NCBI GenBank assembly: GCA_903813345.2
Contig: CAIIXF020000007.1
Coordinates: 24,541,564 to 24,601,563, forward strand
DNA length: 60,000 bases
From: Owenia fusiformis
Taxonomy: Eukaryota; Annelida; Polychaeta; Sabellida; Oweniidae
Direction: 5' to 3'
In this document: positions 24,283-35,716 of the stretch, piece after piece
Layout of the letters: each line of letters begins with the position of its first letter
How positions within the stretch are numbered: position 1 is the first letter of the stretch
Translations under genes and position numbers: made by a program
Notes under the pieces: generated by a model
What the model was told of the DNA's origin: nothing
What the model saw: the letters and a program-made list of their open reading frames with translations, nothing else
The model's database searches: none

Positions 24283-24636
24283 TTACTTAAGACGTCGTGG
24301 TGTATAATGAATTTGACATGCGCCTTTCCAGGATCGTAAAGATAACTGCTTTTGAGTCGTTTCCACAGATATGTCATACTTTATTTTACTATCATGTTTG
24401 AGAGACAATACATTTCGTTTCAAGCGGATGTAACTTAATAGTGCTTGATATAATTTTTTATCTCGAATGAATAAAGTAATAATCTCAGAAGCAGCTTCTA
24501 TCGTATCCTCAGGCATCATGAGACATTTCCCATAACAATCAAATGACGAAAAACAATGAGGTCTAAGTGTAGCTTCATCGCAGCCAGAGGGTATCAAATG
24601 ACCTTTCCAATAAAATATAAAGTAGCATGATATCAA
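24283..24636 (-). CDS. Unrecognised ORF, possible exon
   Basis: 117-codon minus-strand ORF. The middle (about residues 18-95) reads like ordinary soluble protein: a Cys-containing stretch with CDEATLRPHCFSSFDCYG, then a helix-like PEDTIEAASEIITLF, then a Lys/Leu-rich segment. The N-terminal 12 residues are hydrophobic and may be intron sequence instead. I recognise no family, and I cannot place partner exons. It abuts the MITE at 23966-24265. It could be a single exon, a gene fragment or a chance frame. Confidence 0.25.
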   Translation of the reverse strand: MISCYFIFYWKGHLIPSGCDEATLRPHCFSSFDCYGKCLMMPEDTIEAASEIITLFIRDKKLYQALLSYIRLKRNVLSLKHDSKIKYDISVETTQKQLSLRSWKGACQIHYTPRRLK

Positions 24637-25405
24637 ATGATGAAATCTTGTTTTCTAAGCCAGGTATCGCAGTTGCAATTGAAGAACTGAATAAGTTAAT
24701 GTTGATTTACCAGGCACAATAAGTTATATTCGTATTTTTTCAGAGAAACAATAATTTTCTGCAAAATTGTAACAAAAATCCTAAAATAGCAAAAATATAA
24801 GAGAGTCCCACCGGCACACAAGGCCCCTTCAGTTCAGATTCCTCAACCATGTTGGAATTGTTACATACAGCGGCATATGGAAATATTTCAAGTGAGAACG
24901 GGAACTTTTTCAGAATGGCATCTTGGACCTAAATCACTTTGATGGTGACAAGTGGTATTTTTGAGAATAAATAACTTATGCACTGCCAGAGCTAAAAGTT
25001 CAGAGATACATTTCGGAACGGGTAACCCAGATACTGATGAGATACGGCATTCTTCAGGTCGTTTCTCCCCATTGTCGTATTAATATTACTAAATAATCTA
25101 ACAAAGAAGCCTATTGGAACTGGTCAGTATAATCTTACAAAATATACAAAATAATTAATTTTTTCTAAATATGTTAAATTTATCTAACCAATCGTAAAAT
25201 ACAAAACGAGCTATGTTGGTATTTTATCCTTTATTGTAGCAAAACATCTAGAAGTGCAATTACGATATCGTTCCTAAATCATTAAAGGGATTAATTTATC
25301 TCCTCATCAACCTGCGATTCGATCGATGTTAGTGTTGGAGACACGAGCAAGCAGTTGTTTCTTGCTTTGTTAGTGTATAATTATTGATCAAAGTCTAACT
25401 TAGGT
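24637..25405. other. No feature seen
   Basis: AT-rich DNA. No ORF above background and no inverted repeat detected before the element at 25408. Confidence 0.4.
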
Positions 25406-25407
25406 AC

Positions 25408-26765
25408 ACTCCCCTCCATAAGTTTGGCAACCTTTTTCCCCCATTGAACTACGTGTTAAAGCCTCTTTACCTTTGAATTTTTATTTACTTAACCTGCGAT
25501 GAAAATACTTATACTATTGATGGAAACGTAATTTGATTTTAATTCCAATACCTCCAAATTTTCTCAATTTTTTCCTTAATTACAATAGGTCGAAAATTGA
25601 TGATAAATTTGATTAATTTTTTAAAATCGACATTCCCATGTTAACCAATGGGAAATGGTAGGTTTGCCGCAAGTCATATGACAGGATATCCATCAATCCG
25701 AGTCCTTGCAAAAAATACGAGTTAGGCAGGCAATTGAATTTTCTAACTTTATTTAGCAAAAAAATGATATGTTTCTTCAGGTTCAACAAAGTTATAGGGC
25801 TTTAAAGTCAAAATTGTTTTTCAAAAAACCTCTCCCATTAAAATAACACAGGAGGCGAAAAATTATTTTCAAAAATGACTTTGAAGCGCTGTAACTTTAA
25901 TATTCATCAAATAAACTAAACACTTAGTGTTAAAAAAAGTAAGACAATTCAATTTTCAAAATAAAAATATTTTTTGCTGAATCTTTTACTGAAAAGATAT
26001 CCTGATTTCTGATTTGCCCCAAACCCTCCATTTCCCATTGGATTACATGGGAATGACGATTTTCAAAAATTCATCAAAATCGTCAATTTTCGACCTATTG
26101 TAATTGAGAAAAATAATTGAGAAAATTTGGAGGTATTGGAAATAAAGTCAAGTTACGTTTCCATCAATGATGGAGAGGTTAAGCTAACGATGTTTTTCAC
26201 AACGTAACCGTGAACGCAAAGTACAAAAATTAACAAAGGAATGTATCGAGCGCTCATAGTTTTATGCGCGCTTAGTCTACTTCAGATACTCTTTCAGCTT
26301 CAGAGTTTCGGGTTTAGAACGGGAGATTTTGAAATTTGACGTTGGGTCAACGGGAACCATTTTACTCCTGTCTATTGAACACTATGCTGTCAATTTTGAT
26401 TTCGATGCACAGTTGAATTCTTGCTGAACACGATGATGTATGTCATGCATGATTTAGCGCCAAAAATCTTACGAAACGAGCTCGTTTAAAATATGTATTA
26501 GAAAACCAGCTATAAAACCGCATCAATGACATACTATATAGAATCATTACACGCAATGGTGTAGTCTAAACAAACACTGGATTTGAACGGCTATTTATAT
26601 GAGAAGGCTACATGAATTTGTATATGGTCGAGTGATACGTACAGGTTCAGTTTCGATTATATATGCAAAGCTTAACCTCTCAATTATAAGTTATTTCAAA
26701 CGTAAAGAGGCTTTAACACATAGTTCAATGGGGAAAAAAGGTTGCCAAACTTATGGAGGGGAGTG
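25408..26765. mobile_element. Tc1/mariner-type non-autonomous element (1.36 kb, TA target)
   Basis: Ends CACTCCCCTCCATAAGTTTG and its complement, flanked by TA at 25406-25407 and 26766-26767. The terminal match covers about 65 bp (through GTTCAATGGGG and AAGAGGCTTTAAC). A second inner inverted pair (about 25540-25670 against 26015-26150) carries CAATAGGTCGAAAATTG and CCATTTCCCATTGG. TA duplication and CACTCCC-type ends fit the Tc1/mariner group. No transposase ORF. Confidence 0.88.
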
Positions 26766-26767
26766 TA

Positions 26768-27762
26768 TCAATCGAAACAATCGACCCCACAAATAAAACA
26801 CAACGTTCAGTTAGAAGAAATTGATGTATCACGAAACTTTGATTACAAGTTACCAAAGATTTACGATATACATGCGCATATAACACCTACTAACTTGATT
26901 TAGGATAATACTCGACAAAACGCTATAAAAGGTGAGTTTTGCATCGTTCACAAGACATGCAGCGTCCATTAGCTGATTGAAATGAATGTAACAGTACAGT
27001 AGAAACGTATGTGCCACAATCGCTTTGACCGCATACCCATAACAGGTAGGTAGTCGTAATTTCTCCAATACGATGAACTTCCGCAATAAAGCGAATGAAA
27101 ACACTTCGTAGAATCTGAGACTGACATACACTAAGGTAGAATGTAGACATTAAAAATATTTCTTTCGGGAAACATCACCAAAAAGAGTATTGTAAAAATC
27201 AAGAAATACGATTTTGAGGGAGAAATACAAGACGTTAAATAAAAATTGATAAAAACGCCGTATAGTAATGTTGTTTTATATTTCTGACTCATTGTTCGAG
27301 ATCGGCTGTGTCGGCCTATGTTATTGTCTTTATGAATTGTATTGCAGATCTCCATTGTGGGATGCACATTCCCGACTATCCCTTTTGAATAGAGCTTAAG
27401 ATAAAAAGAGACTCTGAAAATCAGAATGGCAGATATCAATCACTAACAAATATCTAAATTGTCTCTAAACCACATGATTCAGAAATGTGTCTTTTTTAAC
27501 TCATCAAATTCTCTAATTATCAATAAAAATCGAAGTAAAATATTATAAGTCTTCCATTTCCACCATAATCATGCTTATTACAACCCGGAAACAGACGACC
27601 TACTTAAGCACTTAGTTTAGACTTAATACGTGGATTAGAATGCTCCCCCGGAGAATATGCTTGAGTTATTAGTTTATGAACAAAATACATAAACAGAATC
27701 AAGTTGATGTTTAGTTAGCACAATCTAATTCCAGAAACAAGGCACAAAGAACAGAGACAGCC
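26768..27762. other. Upstream flank of the sulfotransferase gene
   Basis: AT-rich, with minus-strand ORFs of 75-102 codons of hydrophobic, low-information composition that I reject. The promoter and 5' UTR of the sulfotransferase gene should be here, but I see no convincing TATA box. Confidence 0.4.
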
Positions 27763-30247
27763 ATGGTGACTGTTGGAACTGTATGCAAGCGACGCTGTTG
27801 GCACCCTATTTACGGACTTTTCCTCGGTTGTGGCGCTCTGTTCATCATAAAAGGTAGGCTTCGATTCATTCTGATACCCATCGCATCTATGTATTAAATT
27901 ACTGAATAATATATTTATTAGTTATCGTAAATCAATTTAATTAATTGGTATTACAAAATAATTACATGTATTTTTCACGACTTGACTCTCTTCCATAATA
28001 ATTTATTTTTCACTTCATTATATAAAGAGGTTGTGGAACATGAATTTTATTCCGAAGCCAATATCATATTCTTTCAACAAAATTATATTCCACCACGACC
28101 AGCAATAACCTATTTATTCCGTAATATTAAATTCTGAAACAGGATTTTCTAAATATCAATTCTATTCATTGTCTCTCTCCTAGGGAAAATATGTTATTAT
28201 GGAAAAATAATGTATATTTTAAGTTTTATTTCATGACATTTAAAAGACAAGGTGCAATTATTGGCAAATATCCCTATGATCAAAATGAATCATTCGTAGG
28301 TGTAACATGAAGAATAAAATGTCATATAATACTTTGGAAAATATTAAAGTGCTCGGACACACATAAGCTGAGATAGGGATCATTTCGTTCAGTAAGGTTG
28401 TATTGACTTACATGGGGCTGTGCACCATTGACTTAACATGAGGATATCAGCAGATCCCAATAGAGGCCATTGGTTTCCATTGATTATCACAGAAATACCA
28501 AAAATACACTATGACCTGAATCGATTGCAAACTTAATAATTTCACAATACGACACAAATGGTTTATCTCATCAAATGTGCAAATATGAAGTTTGCAATCG
28601 ATTCAGGTCATACTCAAAATTAAAAGATTGTACATTTTTTCTTCATTTTTTTCCCCTACAAAATGGCTATAGAAAAATGCTCCAAAAACAACTTTTACAC
28701 TTATCAAATATCATACAAGTTTGTAAAACCAAAGATTATACTATTATATTTCATTATGTAGTAACATATTTGGATAAGATGCAGGGATGCGTAGGATGTA
28801 AATGGATTTTGACAGACACAAAAATACTTCCTGGTTTGGAATCTATGCCTCTACACTTCATGATTGAATTATGACCCTTATAAGTGGCCTATACATCAAT
28901 ACAGTGCTGAATATAGGTCAACAAGATACTAGTGTGCATATAAATGTAATAATTGAAGCAGAATACTCATTTTGAAAAATCAGATGAATTATTTTTTCCC
29001 CATGGGGAGATCCCAATGGAGGGTGTATAAGGTCCTTTGGTTTTGAATGATAATGGTTAGAGCATTGTTTACATCATTATTCTCCTGTTATTTCAGAAAT
29101 TATACAATTGCACAAAACGGTAGAGGAAAAAATCATTGAAAACGTAGCCAGGCAAACTTTCCCGTTAAGTGAAGCAAATGGAGGAACGGTGGACGAAGAA
29201 GCGGCCAAGTCTCCCGGTGAAATCCAGCAAACGAGAATCGAAACATTGAGAAAAGTATGCCAAGTTAACAGTTTGAATAAAGATCTTGTGATTTCTGAAT
29301 TGTGGAAGGGGTTCTTTTTTGTCGATCAAGAGCTCAAGGTCGTATATTGTGGAGTTCCCAAAGTTGGATGCACTTTTTTGAAGAGACTCTTTTACGTTCT
29401 CTCGGGGAAGAGTCGATCAAAAAACCCATATGATATATCCGCTAATGCAGCACATGGTCTGCCGTTGGAAACATTTCAAACTCATAATGACTCTGAGATC
29501 GCTTATTTTATTGAGCACTACAAAAAAGTATTATTTGTTCGAGAACCCATTAAACGTTTGATATCGGGCTATAATGATAAAATAAGGGCTATAAACCCTG
29601 GATACTGGTCGGGGTTAGGGCGACGCATAATAAAAACAGTCAGAAGAAATTACAGCGAAATTTCTGAAAGGTGTGGACACGATGTTTCCTTCCAGGAGTT
29701 CCTTGATCATAGAATATATGAAGAGATAGGCCAGTCAAAACCTGATATGCATTGGGACACGGTGTACCGCACATGCCATCCCTGCATGATCAAGTACGAC
29801 TTCATTGGTAAGATGGAATCGTTCAATGATGACGTAAACCTGTTCCTTCATCAAATCAATGCGCGAAAGGATATAGTCCTTCATGAAGACTACACAAGTA
29901 AACTTGATAATATTTTGATAGAGGTTCAAAATTTCTATGACAGAGTTAACAAATCTGCAGAATGTGGATTAACATTTGAGGAAATCGTCAAACGTTATTG
30001 GGAGGTTTTATTTCATAAAAACTTGATCACCCCGCCAACAACGCTTCCAAACATACAAAAAACTACAACCAAAGAAGAACTGACAGAAATTATGATAGAT
30101 TTGTATCATCGACAAAAAGCAACTAAAACATTGACTAATAAATCGTTTGATGTTCTCAAATCAGTGTCTAAAGCCACCATAGCAAAACTTCAAGATTTTT
30201 ACAAATATGACTTCGAAATGTTTGGATACAATAAAACTGAAATATGA
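27763..30247 (+). CDS. Carbohydrate sulfotransferase (HNK-1/CHST8-14-like family), two exons
   Basis: The enzyme should transfer sulfate from PAPS to a glycan (glycosaminoglycan or glycoprotein sugar) in the Golgi lumen. Exon 1 is 27763-27853 and encodes 30 residues with a basic CKRR stretch followed by a hydrophobic anchor (residues 15-29), typical of a type II Golgi protein. The intron has a GTAGGC donor at 27854 and an acceptor TTTCAG ending at 29096. Exon 2 is 29097-30247. The phase fits, giving 413 residues, the usual family size. The 5'-phosphosulfate-binding motif GVPKVGCTFLKRL lies at about 116-128. The 3'-phosphate-binding motif FVREPIKRLISGY lies at 177-189. A conserved HW...CHPC...YDFIGKMESF block follows at about 249-274. 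The frame in exon 2 extends back to the acceptor without an ATG, which supports the spliced start. The exact sugar acceptor cannot be told from sequence. FB4 begins 86 bp after the stop. Confidence 0.9.
28511..28611. repeat. Perfect hairpin in the sulfotransferase intron
   Basis: ATGACCTGAATCGATTGCAA plus CTT at 28511-28534 is matched by its exact complement at 28588-28611, 24 of 24 bases with a 53-bp loop. This is probably the core of a small MITE. Its outer limits are not clear. Confidence 0.7.
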
Positions 30248-32079
30248 CTGACTGTTCATAATAATAGGAAAATTATTTTAAAGCAACGGGTTGTCAAAAT
30301 GAGTTCATTTATAGTTCTTGCGTGTTTTCTCTTAGACAGGTTCCAATTTCAGAATATCTCAAGGGAAAGGGTTTTTGAGGCATTTTTTAGAAAAAGCAAC
30401 AGACATATTTTTTCTGGATGAGTTTTTCATGCTGATAAAGATATTAAAAGATGACAGCTCAACGGGGTGGTCACGACACTGAATTTTAGCGTTTTTACCC
30501 CCCTGTGAAATTATTTTAGGGGGTACTATAATATTAGTTCATAACTCAAAGTATATATGAACTATTGTTCTGAGTTCTACAGCATACATTGTTAGTACAG
30601 AGATAAATACTATCCTAAAATTATAGGTTGATATCTTTGTTGGTTTCGGAAAAATGCAATTAATTAGAAAAAAATATGCAATTTTTGTCATTTTTCTTGC
30701 TTATTTTATATTTGTAGCTTCAAGCAAAATATGATAACTTAAACAGCTCAAAGTAGTATTCTAACAACATTCCCAAGCTATGTGTGATATTGTAATACAT
30801 CTATTATAGTGATGAAGTACTATTTTGTAATTTTAATATGTCTTTATAGTGCCCTACCCCTGGTAAATAGAAGAAAGTTGGTGTGGTTTTCTTCTGGTTT
30901 TAACATTTTATTGTCTTCTTAGTTGAAGATACAATCAATTCTGTCAGTTAACCATGAGTAGCTTTACAATGGTTAACTATTCCCATGAATAGAGGGTTGG
31001 GACCTCAAAAATACCAGAACTATTAAGTGGCATCCTTGGGCAACCCTCTTCAGAGCATTTTCCTTATATAATCCGATAAAATCTGCAGGGGACACTATTA
31101 GAAACCTATATATCTAAGATACTAATGAAGATACTGAATTCAAATTTTCAGGATTTGGTTCTGGTATGATAGGTAATCTGTATGACAAAAATGACAAAAA
31201 GAAAAAACTCTGTTGCCATAGTTACAAGAATACGACACTATTTGTTTCCTAAGAAATGTGTTTTAAGAGGTTTTGTCATTTTCTTCATATTTTTAATTCT
31301 AAATATGTCTACAATGTGGGATGATTAAAATTATGGTAAAGTAATCTTTTCTATTGTTCTATTGTTCTCTAAAACAGAAGTTGCTATGGCGACACACAGA
31401 TCATAGAAAAAATCCTGGGATGATCGCCCTATTTGTCAGGAAATTAAAATGGAAACTGAAAAATGAGTTTCTTCCTACTGAATAGCAATTTGGTAGACCA
31501 AGGCTGACACGCACAGGAGAAAACATCTATCAGTTCTATGTCATTTTGTTGTTATTTTTTTATTTATCGTGCTCTGGGACTTATAACACCTAATGCCGAA
31601 TCTTTTCCAACTGCAAAGGAAGGCAAGATTTTAATAATGAACATTCATATATCTCAACAAATATTGCATAAGATTTGGACAATGATGATGAAACTCTGAG
31701 GGAAAATTAGACGAAACATTAATGTGAGTGGTCCAAAAATAACACTTACATGTTTTGAAAAAGTTATGCTCTCGGGTGAATCAGTGCTCATTTAAGGATA
31801 GTCTGAATCAGGTGAATTTTTTAACCTAATTGTACCCCTCCCCCAAAACCCCCAAATTTTGACAATTGTCGAAAAGTGGCAAACAACAATTAAACAAACA
31901 TCATTAAAGTTCAATATGGCTATTTCGCTTCTATGTCATAAAGATATGGTACGATCTCAGGTCAATCAATAAATTTAACAAGTGACACTCTATCTTATGA
32001 AGAAAATATTATCGTATTTGAAGACATGTCAAAAATTTGGTGGAAATAATTTTGTCACTCCTGATTTGACCTGGAAAGG

Positions 32080-32750
32080 TTCAGGTAAGTTATCACAAAC
32101 AATTTCAGACAGTTATATCTTTGATTATGACTATTTTCTGACCATGAAGATAGGTATACAGGGATAATAAAGTCAATCGGACTCGGAGATATTTCACTAG
32201 CAATCAACCCATCAATATATTTTTTCAAAGTTGTTGACCTCATTTCCACCAAAAATGCTATCATTTTAACAATGTTTAATGCATTACTATTCTTTATTTT
32301 AATGTATCAAATAGCTCTTGAAAAGAAAACTGAATTCCCCTAAGATTAGTGTTCCCCATGTTATTTCCCGTTTGAAAAAATTCATGCTATCCATTGATTT
32401 CAGTTCATTTTGGTCATCCAAATTCAGTGTCTTTGAAGTCCCTGGAGCAATCCACTTTTCCTCTTAGGAAATAGAACATGTCTCAAAGCATATTCTAATT
32501 ATGCATTCAACAATATAATTAAAGGTTGCATCTTTGGTAAAAATTAGGTCAACATTTTTAGTAAAAAGTATGTTGATTGGGCCATTCCCTTTAATATCAC
32601 TTAGGTCTGATTAATCATTATATTTACTTTTCGTGAAGATAATTATGAATAGATCTAAAAGATATACCCATGTATGTTCATGGTCAGAAAATATTCATAA
32701 TTCAAGTTAGAATTGTCTGAAGTTGTTTGCGATAACCTACATGCTCCTTT
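32080..32750. repeat. Hairpin repeat inside FB4
   Basis: The left half (32080-32260) is complementary to the right half (32560-32750), sharing CATGGTCAGAAAATA-type and TTGATTGG-type blocks. A half-copy lies at 15500-15845, so this is a dispersed family. End points and target duplication are not resolved. Confidence 0.65.
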
Positions 32751-32770
32751 ATAACATTATTATGTAAATA

Positions 32771-33604
32771 CAGTAGAACCTGTGTAAGTGGAACACTCTC
32801 CATTTTGCCATAAAGCGTTCCACTTAGAAGGTGTTCCACTTACGGAGGTTTTGGGTTCGCAGGGAACATACAAGATCAAATATAGGACTAACATGTATCA
32901 TTGGAATATGATTCTCCCTTCATTACAGGGCAGGTATATACCATTAATAATCCATTTATTTTACTCAAAAAGGTATCTGACATTCTTAATCCTCCTCATT
33001 CTGCCAAAATGTTTTCTGACATTCTTAATCCTCCTAATTTTGCCAGTCTCAGGTACAAGGATTAGGCAATTAAGTTTTAAAGACTTGTTCCTACTGCTTA
33101 TAATTCAATTGTTTTTAAATGACATTTTTAATCTTACTTATTAAGTTTGAAACAAACAGCAAGGGATATTAATTAGTGGTAGCATCACGTGTCCAGTTCT
33201 ACAGGAGGTTAATCCAATTTTCTGAATGAAAATCTTATGAAATCCTAATTTGCTGATTATCAAATTAATTATTGGTTGCATCACATGTTGACCTCTACAG
33301 GAGGTTAATCCATTAAAATCCTAATTTGCCAATTATCACAGTATTACCTGTTTTCATACCCAGATATCATTGAAGGAGATTAATTCTGTTTACATATCAA
33401 TATTGAAATCTATGGAAATTGACTGTTCCACTTAGCAGGTTAATTTTTCAATATGGGGTGTTCACTGTTCAAGTTTGGAGGTGTTCCACTTACAGAGGTT
33501 CAAATAACATTAAGTCAATGGGTTTTTAAAACGGGACTTTGAAAAGGCATTCCACTTGGGAGGTGTTCCACTTACCGAGGTGTTCCACTTAGCAGGTTCT
33601 ACTG
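32771..33604. mobile_element. pogo/Tigger-like MITE (834 bp, TA target)
   Basis: Ends CAGTAGAACCTG and AGGTTCTACTG, flanked by TA at 32769-32770 and 33605-33606. The subterminal region repeats GGTGTTCCACTTA-type motifs several times on both strands (32815-32845 and 33480-33590). CAGTAGAACCT-type ends with a TA target are typical of the pogo branch of Tc1/mariner. The interior has a direct repeat around GGAGGTTAATCC (33205 and 33300). No transposase. Confidence 0.88.
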
Positions 33605-34540
33605 TACATTACTTGTGCATGATGACCACCATAGACTAGTTGCTCAAATGAGATCAATTGATGATTATAATGTTTAGACTTTATGTCAATGTCCAGACTG
33701 TATGCCAACCTCTCTAGTATGTGATTACACTAGATTTCATTATGATACATGCACTTAATTGAAAACTTACATATAAAATATCTTAAGTCCTATATTCTAG
33801 TAATAAATGAATTAGAATGTCACCTAACATTTGATGATGGTATGAATTTATTGATTTGGTGTCTATCAACACATGTTTCTAACTTAATGCTGCAAAATGA
33901 TAAAATTCACCACATCCACTTTCTTCAATTTTCCAGGGGTAGGGCACTATAAAGTCATATTAAAATTACAAAATAGTACTTCATAACTAAAATAGATGAA
34001 TTACAATACCACACATAGCTTGGAAATGTTTTTAGAATACTACTATGAGCTGTTAAAGCTCTCATATTTTGCTTGAAGCTACAAATATAAAATTGGCAAG
34101 ACAAAAATTGCGTATCTTTTCCCTGTTTTTTGTATTTTTCTGAGACCAATAAGGGTATCAACCCATAACTTTAGGATAGTATTCATATTTGTACTAGCAA
34201 TGTATGATGTACAACTCAGAACAATAGCTCATATATCCTTTGAGTAATGAACTAGTTTCATAGTGCCCCCTAGAATATTTTCCTAGGGGGGTAAAAATGC
34301 CAAAATTTAGTGTCGTGACCACCCCGTTGAGCTGTCATCTTTTAATATCTTTATCAGCATGAAAAACTGATCTAGTAAAAATAGGTCTGTTGCTTTTTCT
34401 AAAAAATGCCTCAAAAACTTGAATTATTTGAATTGGAACCTGTCTATCTTTCCTGTTCATGGTTCAGAAAAATATTTTTAAGTAATAGGTTATAAACGCG
34501 GCGATGTGAGTCTTGTCTGTCAATCCATTTAAACCATCAG

Positions 34541-34719
34541 GAAAATCAAAAGTGACCACCTTAAAAGTTAGACAGCATGCCCAAGATTTTGATATCAAGA
34601 CGATCTCTGTGATTTTCGAATCAATCGTTTGTACGATTCGCTGCACAGTAATATTGAAAGAAACTATCGAAAATTATAGATGTAGCCCGTGTTGTAATAC
34701 GGATCACTGCTCTTCTTAA
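34541..34719 (+). CDS. Candidate terminal exon of a Ly6/uPAR-like (LU) protein
   Basis: From a possible acceptor (CATCAG ending at 34540) an open frame of about 58 codons runs to TAA at 34717-34719. Its C-terminal part has six Cys with spacing that ends YRCSPCCNTDHCSS. The CC-x-TD-x-C ending is the hallmark of Ly6/uPAR three-finger domains. Known LU proteins are small, disulfide-rich and secreted or GPI-anchored. The N-terminal exon with the signal peptide and first Cys residues would be expected upstream, which here is FB4, so it may be far away or lost. No GPI tail follows the domain. Alternatives: a gene fragment, or a chance frame with a suggestive ending. Confidence 0.38.
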
Positions 34720-34810
34720 AGGTATTTGGGAAATGACTCTTTGGGCCCTGATTCAAAGATGATAGAAAAAACAAGACAAAAGAAAATACAGATATGCCAG
34801 TCAAATAAGA

Positions 34811-35255
34811 TTTATTTCATTCCGTTTACAACATTTAAAGACCGTTTACGGATCGATAATCTAAAAGCAAAGCATTAAAAACATCGGGTATATTTGAATT
34901 ACAATAGTTGATTTAAATACATATACCACATTATCTGCACCTGTCATGTATACTATATAGTCCTACACTTTGGCCGTGATTTCACATGACTCCTTGATTT
35001 GTTTTAAATGGTCCTCTTTTCAATACACGAGTCAGATGGGATCAGCATAATTAAATGACGTGTTGATAAATATTCATAAGAGATTATGCCTAAATTATCA
35101 TAAATCACTGGTTATTGGAATAGGAAGTAGAAAGATAAGATTCACTGAGGCGCATGCGCAGGCATGTGGCAGCTATGAGCGTGTGCTGTAGAGAACACTA
35201 GATAGAGCTGTCACCAGCAACAGTGGTAGAGATAAGGTCACCGTCTCCATTGAGC
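34811..35255 (-). CDS. Candidate minus-strand terminal exon with hydrophobic tail and 3' UTR
   Basis: On the minus strand an acceptor-like TTTTGTTCCAG precedes 35255. One frame reads SMETVTLSLPLLLVTALSS plus seven residues and a stop at 35173-35175. The other open frame reads LNGDGDLISTTVAGDSSI and stops. The first resembles a GPI-attachment signal (small residue, then a hydrophobic run at the very C-terminus). About 360 bp further along the minus strand lies AATAAA (34816-34811), so the whole could be a last exon with 3' UTR. I cannot identify upstream exons, and the next 2.5 kb is repeat. Confidence 0.25.
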
Positions 35256-35259
35256 CTGG

Positions 35260-35685
35260 AACAAAAGAAACAAATTGATGAAAGCGTAGAACTGAAACTG
35301 GTAGAAAATCAATTGTGATTAGAGGTGTACTCCTACTCCATCCTACTCTATACTGGCTATAGACAAGGCAAAGCATGTTAGAAAATCCGAAAAAATGATA
35401 AAAAATGATCTTATCAATAAATACCAATGATAATTTCTGCTTCCACTTTTCTTTTTTTTCATTTTAATTTATTTAGCTTTTGATCTACGACTAAAACATT
35501 ACTATTATGACCCATATATACGCTCTCTGGGGTTTCTTTTAGATGTCATATATGAAATAGTGTATGATGGAATTTTGAATAAATTGAATTGAGTTGAAAA
35601 AATGAAATATTGAATGTTCCTCTATCTGTCGAAAAGCATGTGTAAGATTGTTTTCAAAAGTTCTTTCAATTCTTTTGAACGAGTG
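35260..35685. other. No feature seen
   Basis: AT-rich DNA between the candidate minus exon and the CACTGG end at 35686. Confidence 0.35.
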
Positions 35686-35716
35686 CACTGGTGATCCTCT
35701 AAATTACGCTGGTTAC

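Larger units (their letters stand above)
30333..34446. mobile_element. Foldback element FB4 (4.11 kb), TAG...CTA ends, TSD TCT
   Basis: Ends TAGACAGGTTCCAATT and its complement, with TCT on both sides (30330-30332 and 34447-34449). The arms match over about 530 bp (30333-30865 against 33930-34446), for example AGATGACAGCTCAACGGGGT near 30450 and its complement near 34320, and ATAGTGCCCTACCCCTGG near 30847 and its complement near 33935. The interior carries a hairpin repeat (32080-32750) and a pogo-like MITE (32771-33604). No transposase ORF is visible. Confidence 0.86.

Noticed and set aside
26850-27439. Minus-strand ORFs of 75-102 codons upstream of the sulfotransferase
   Set aside because: Hydrophobic, low-information sequences overlapping each other in different frames.
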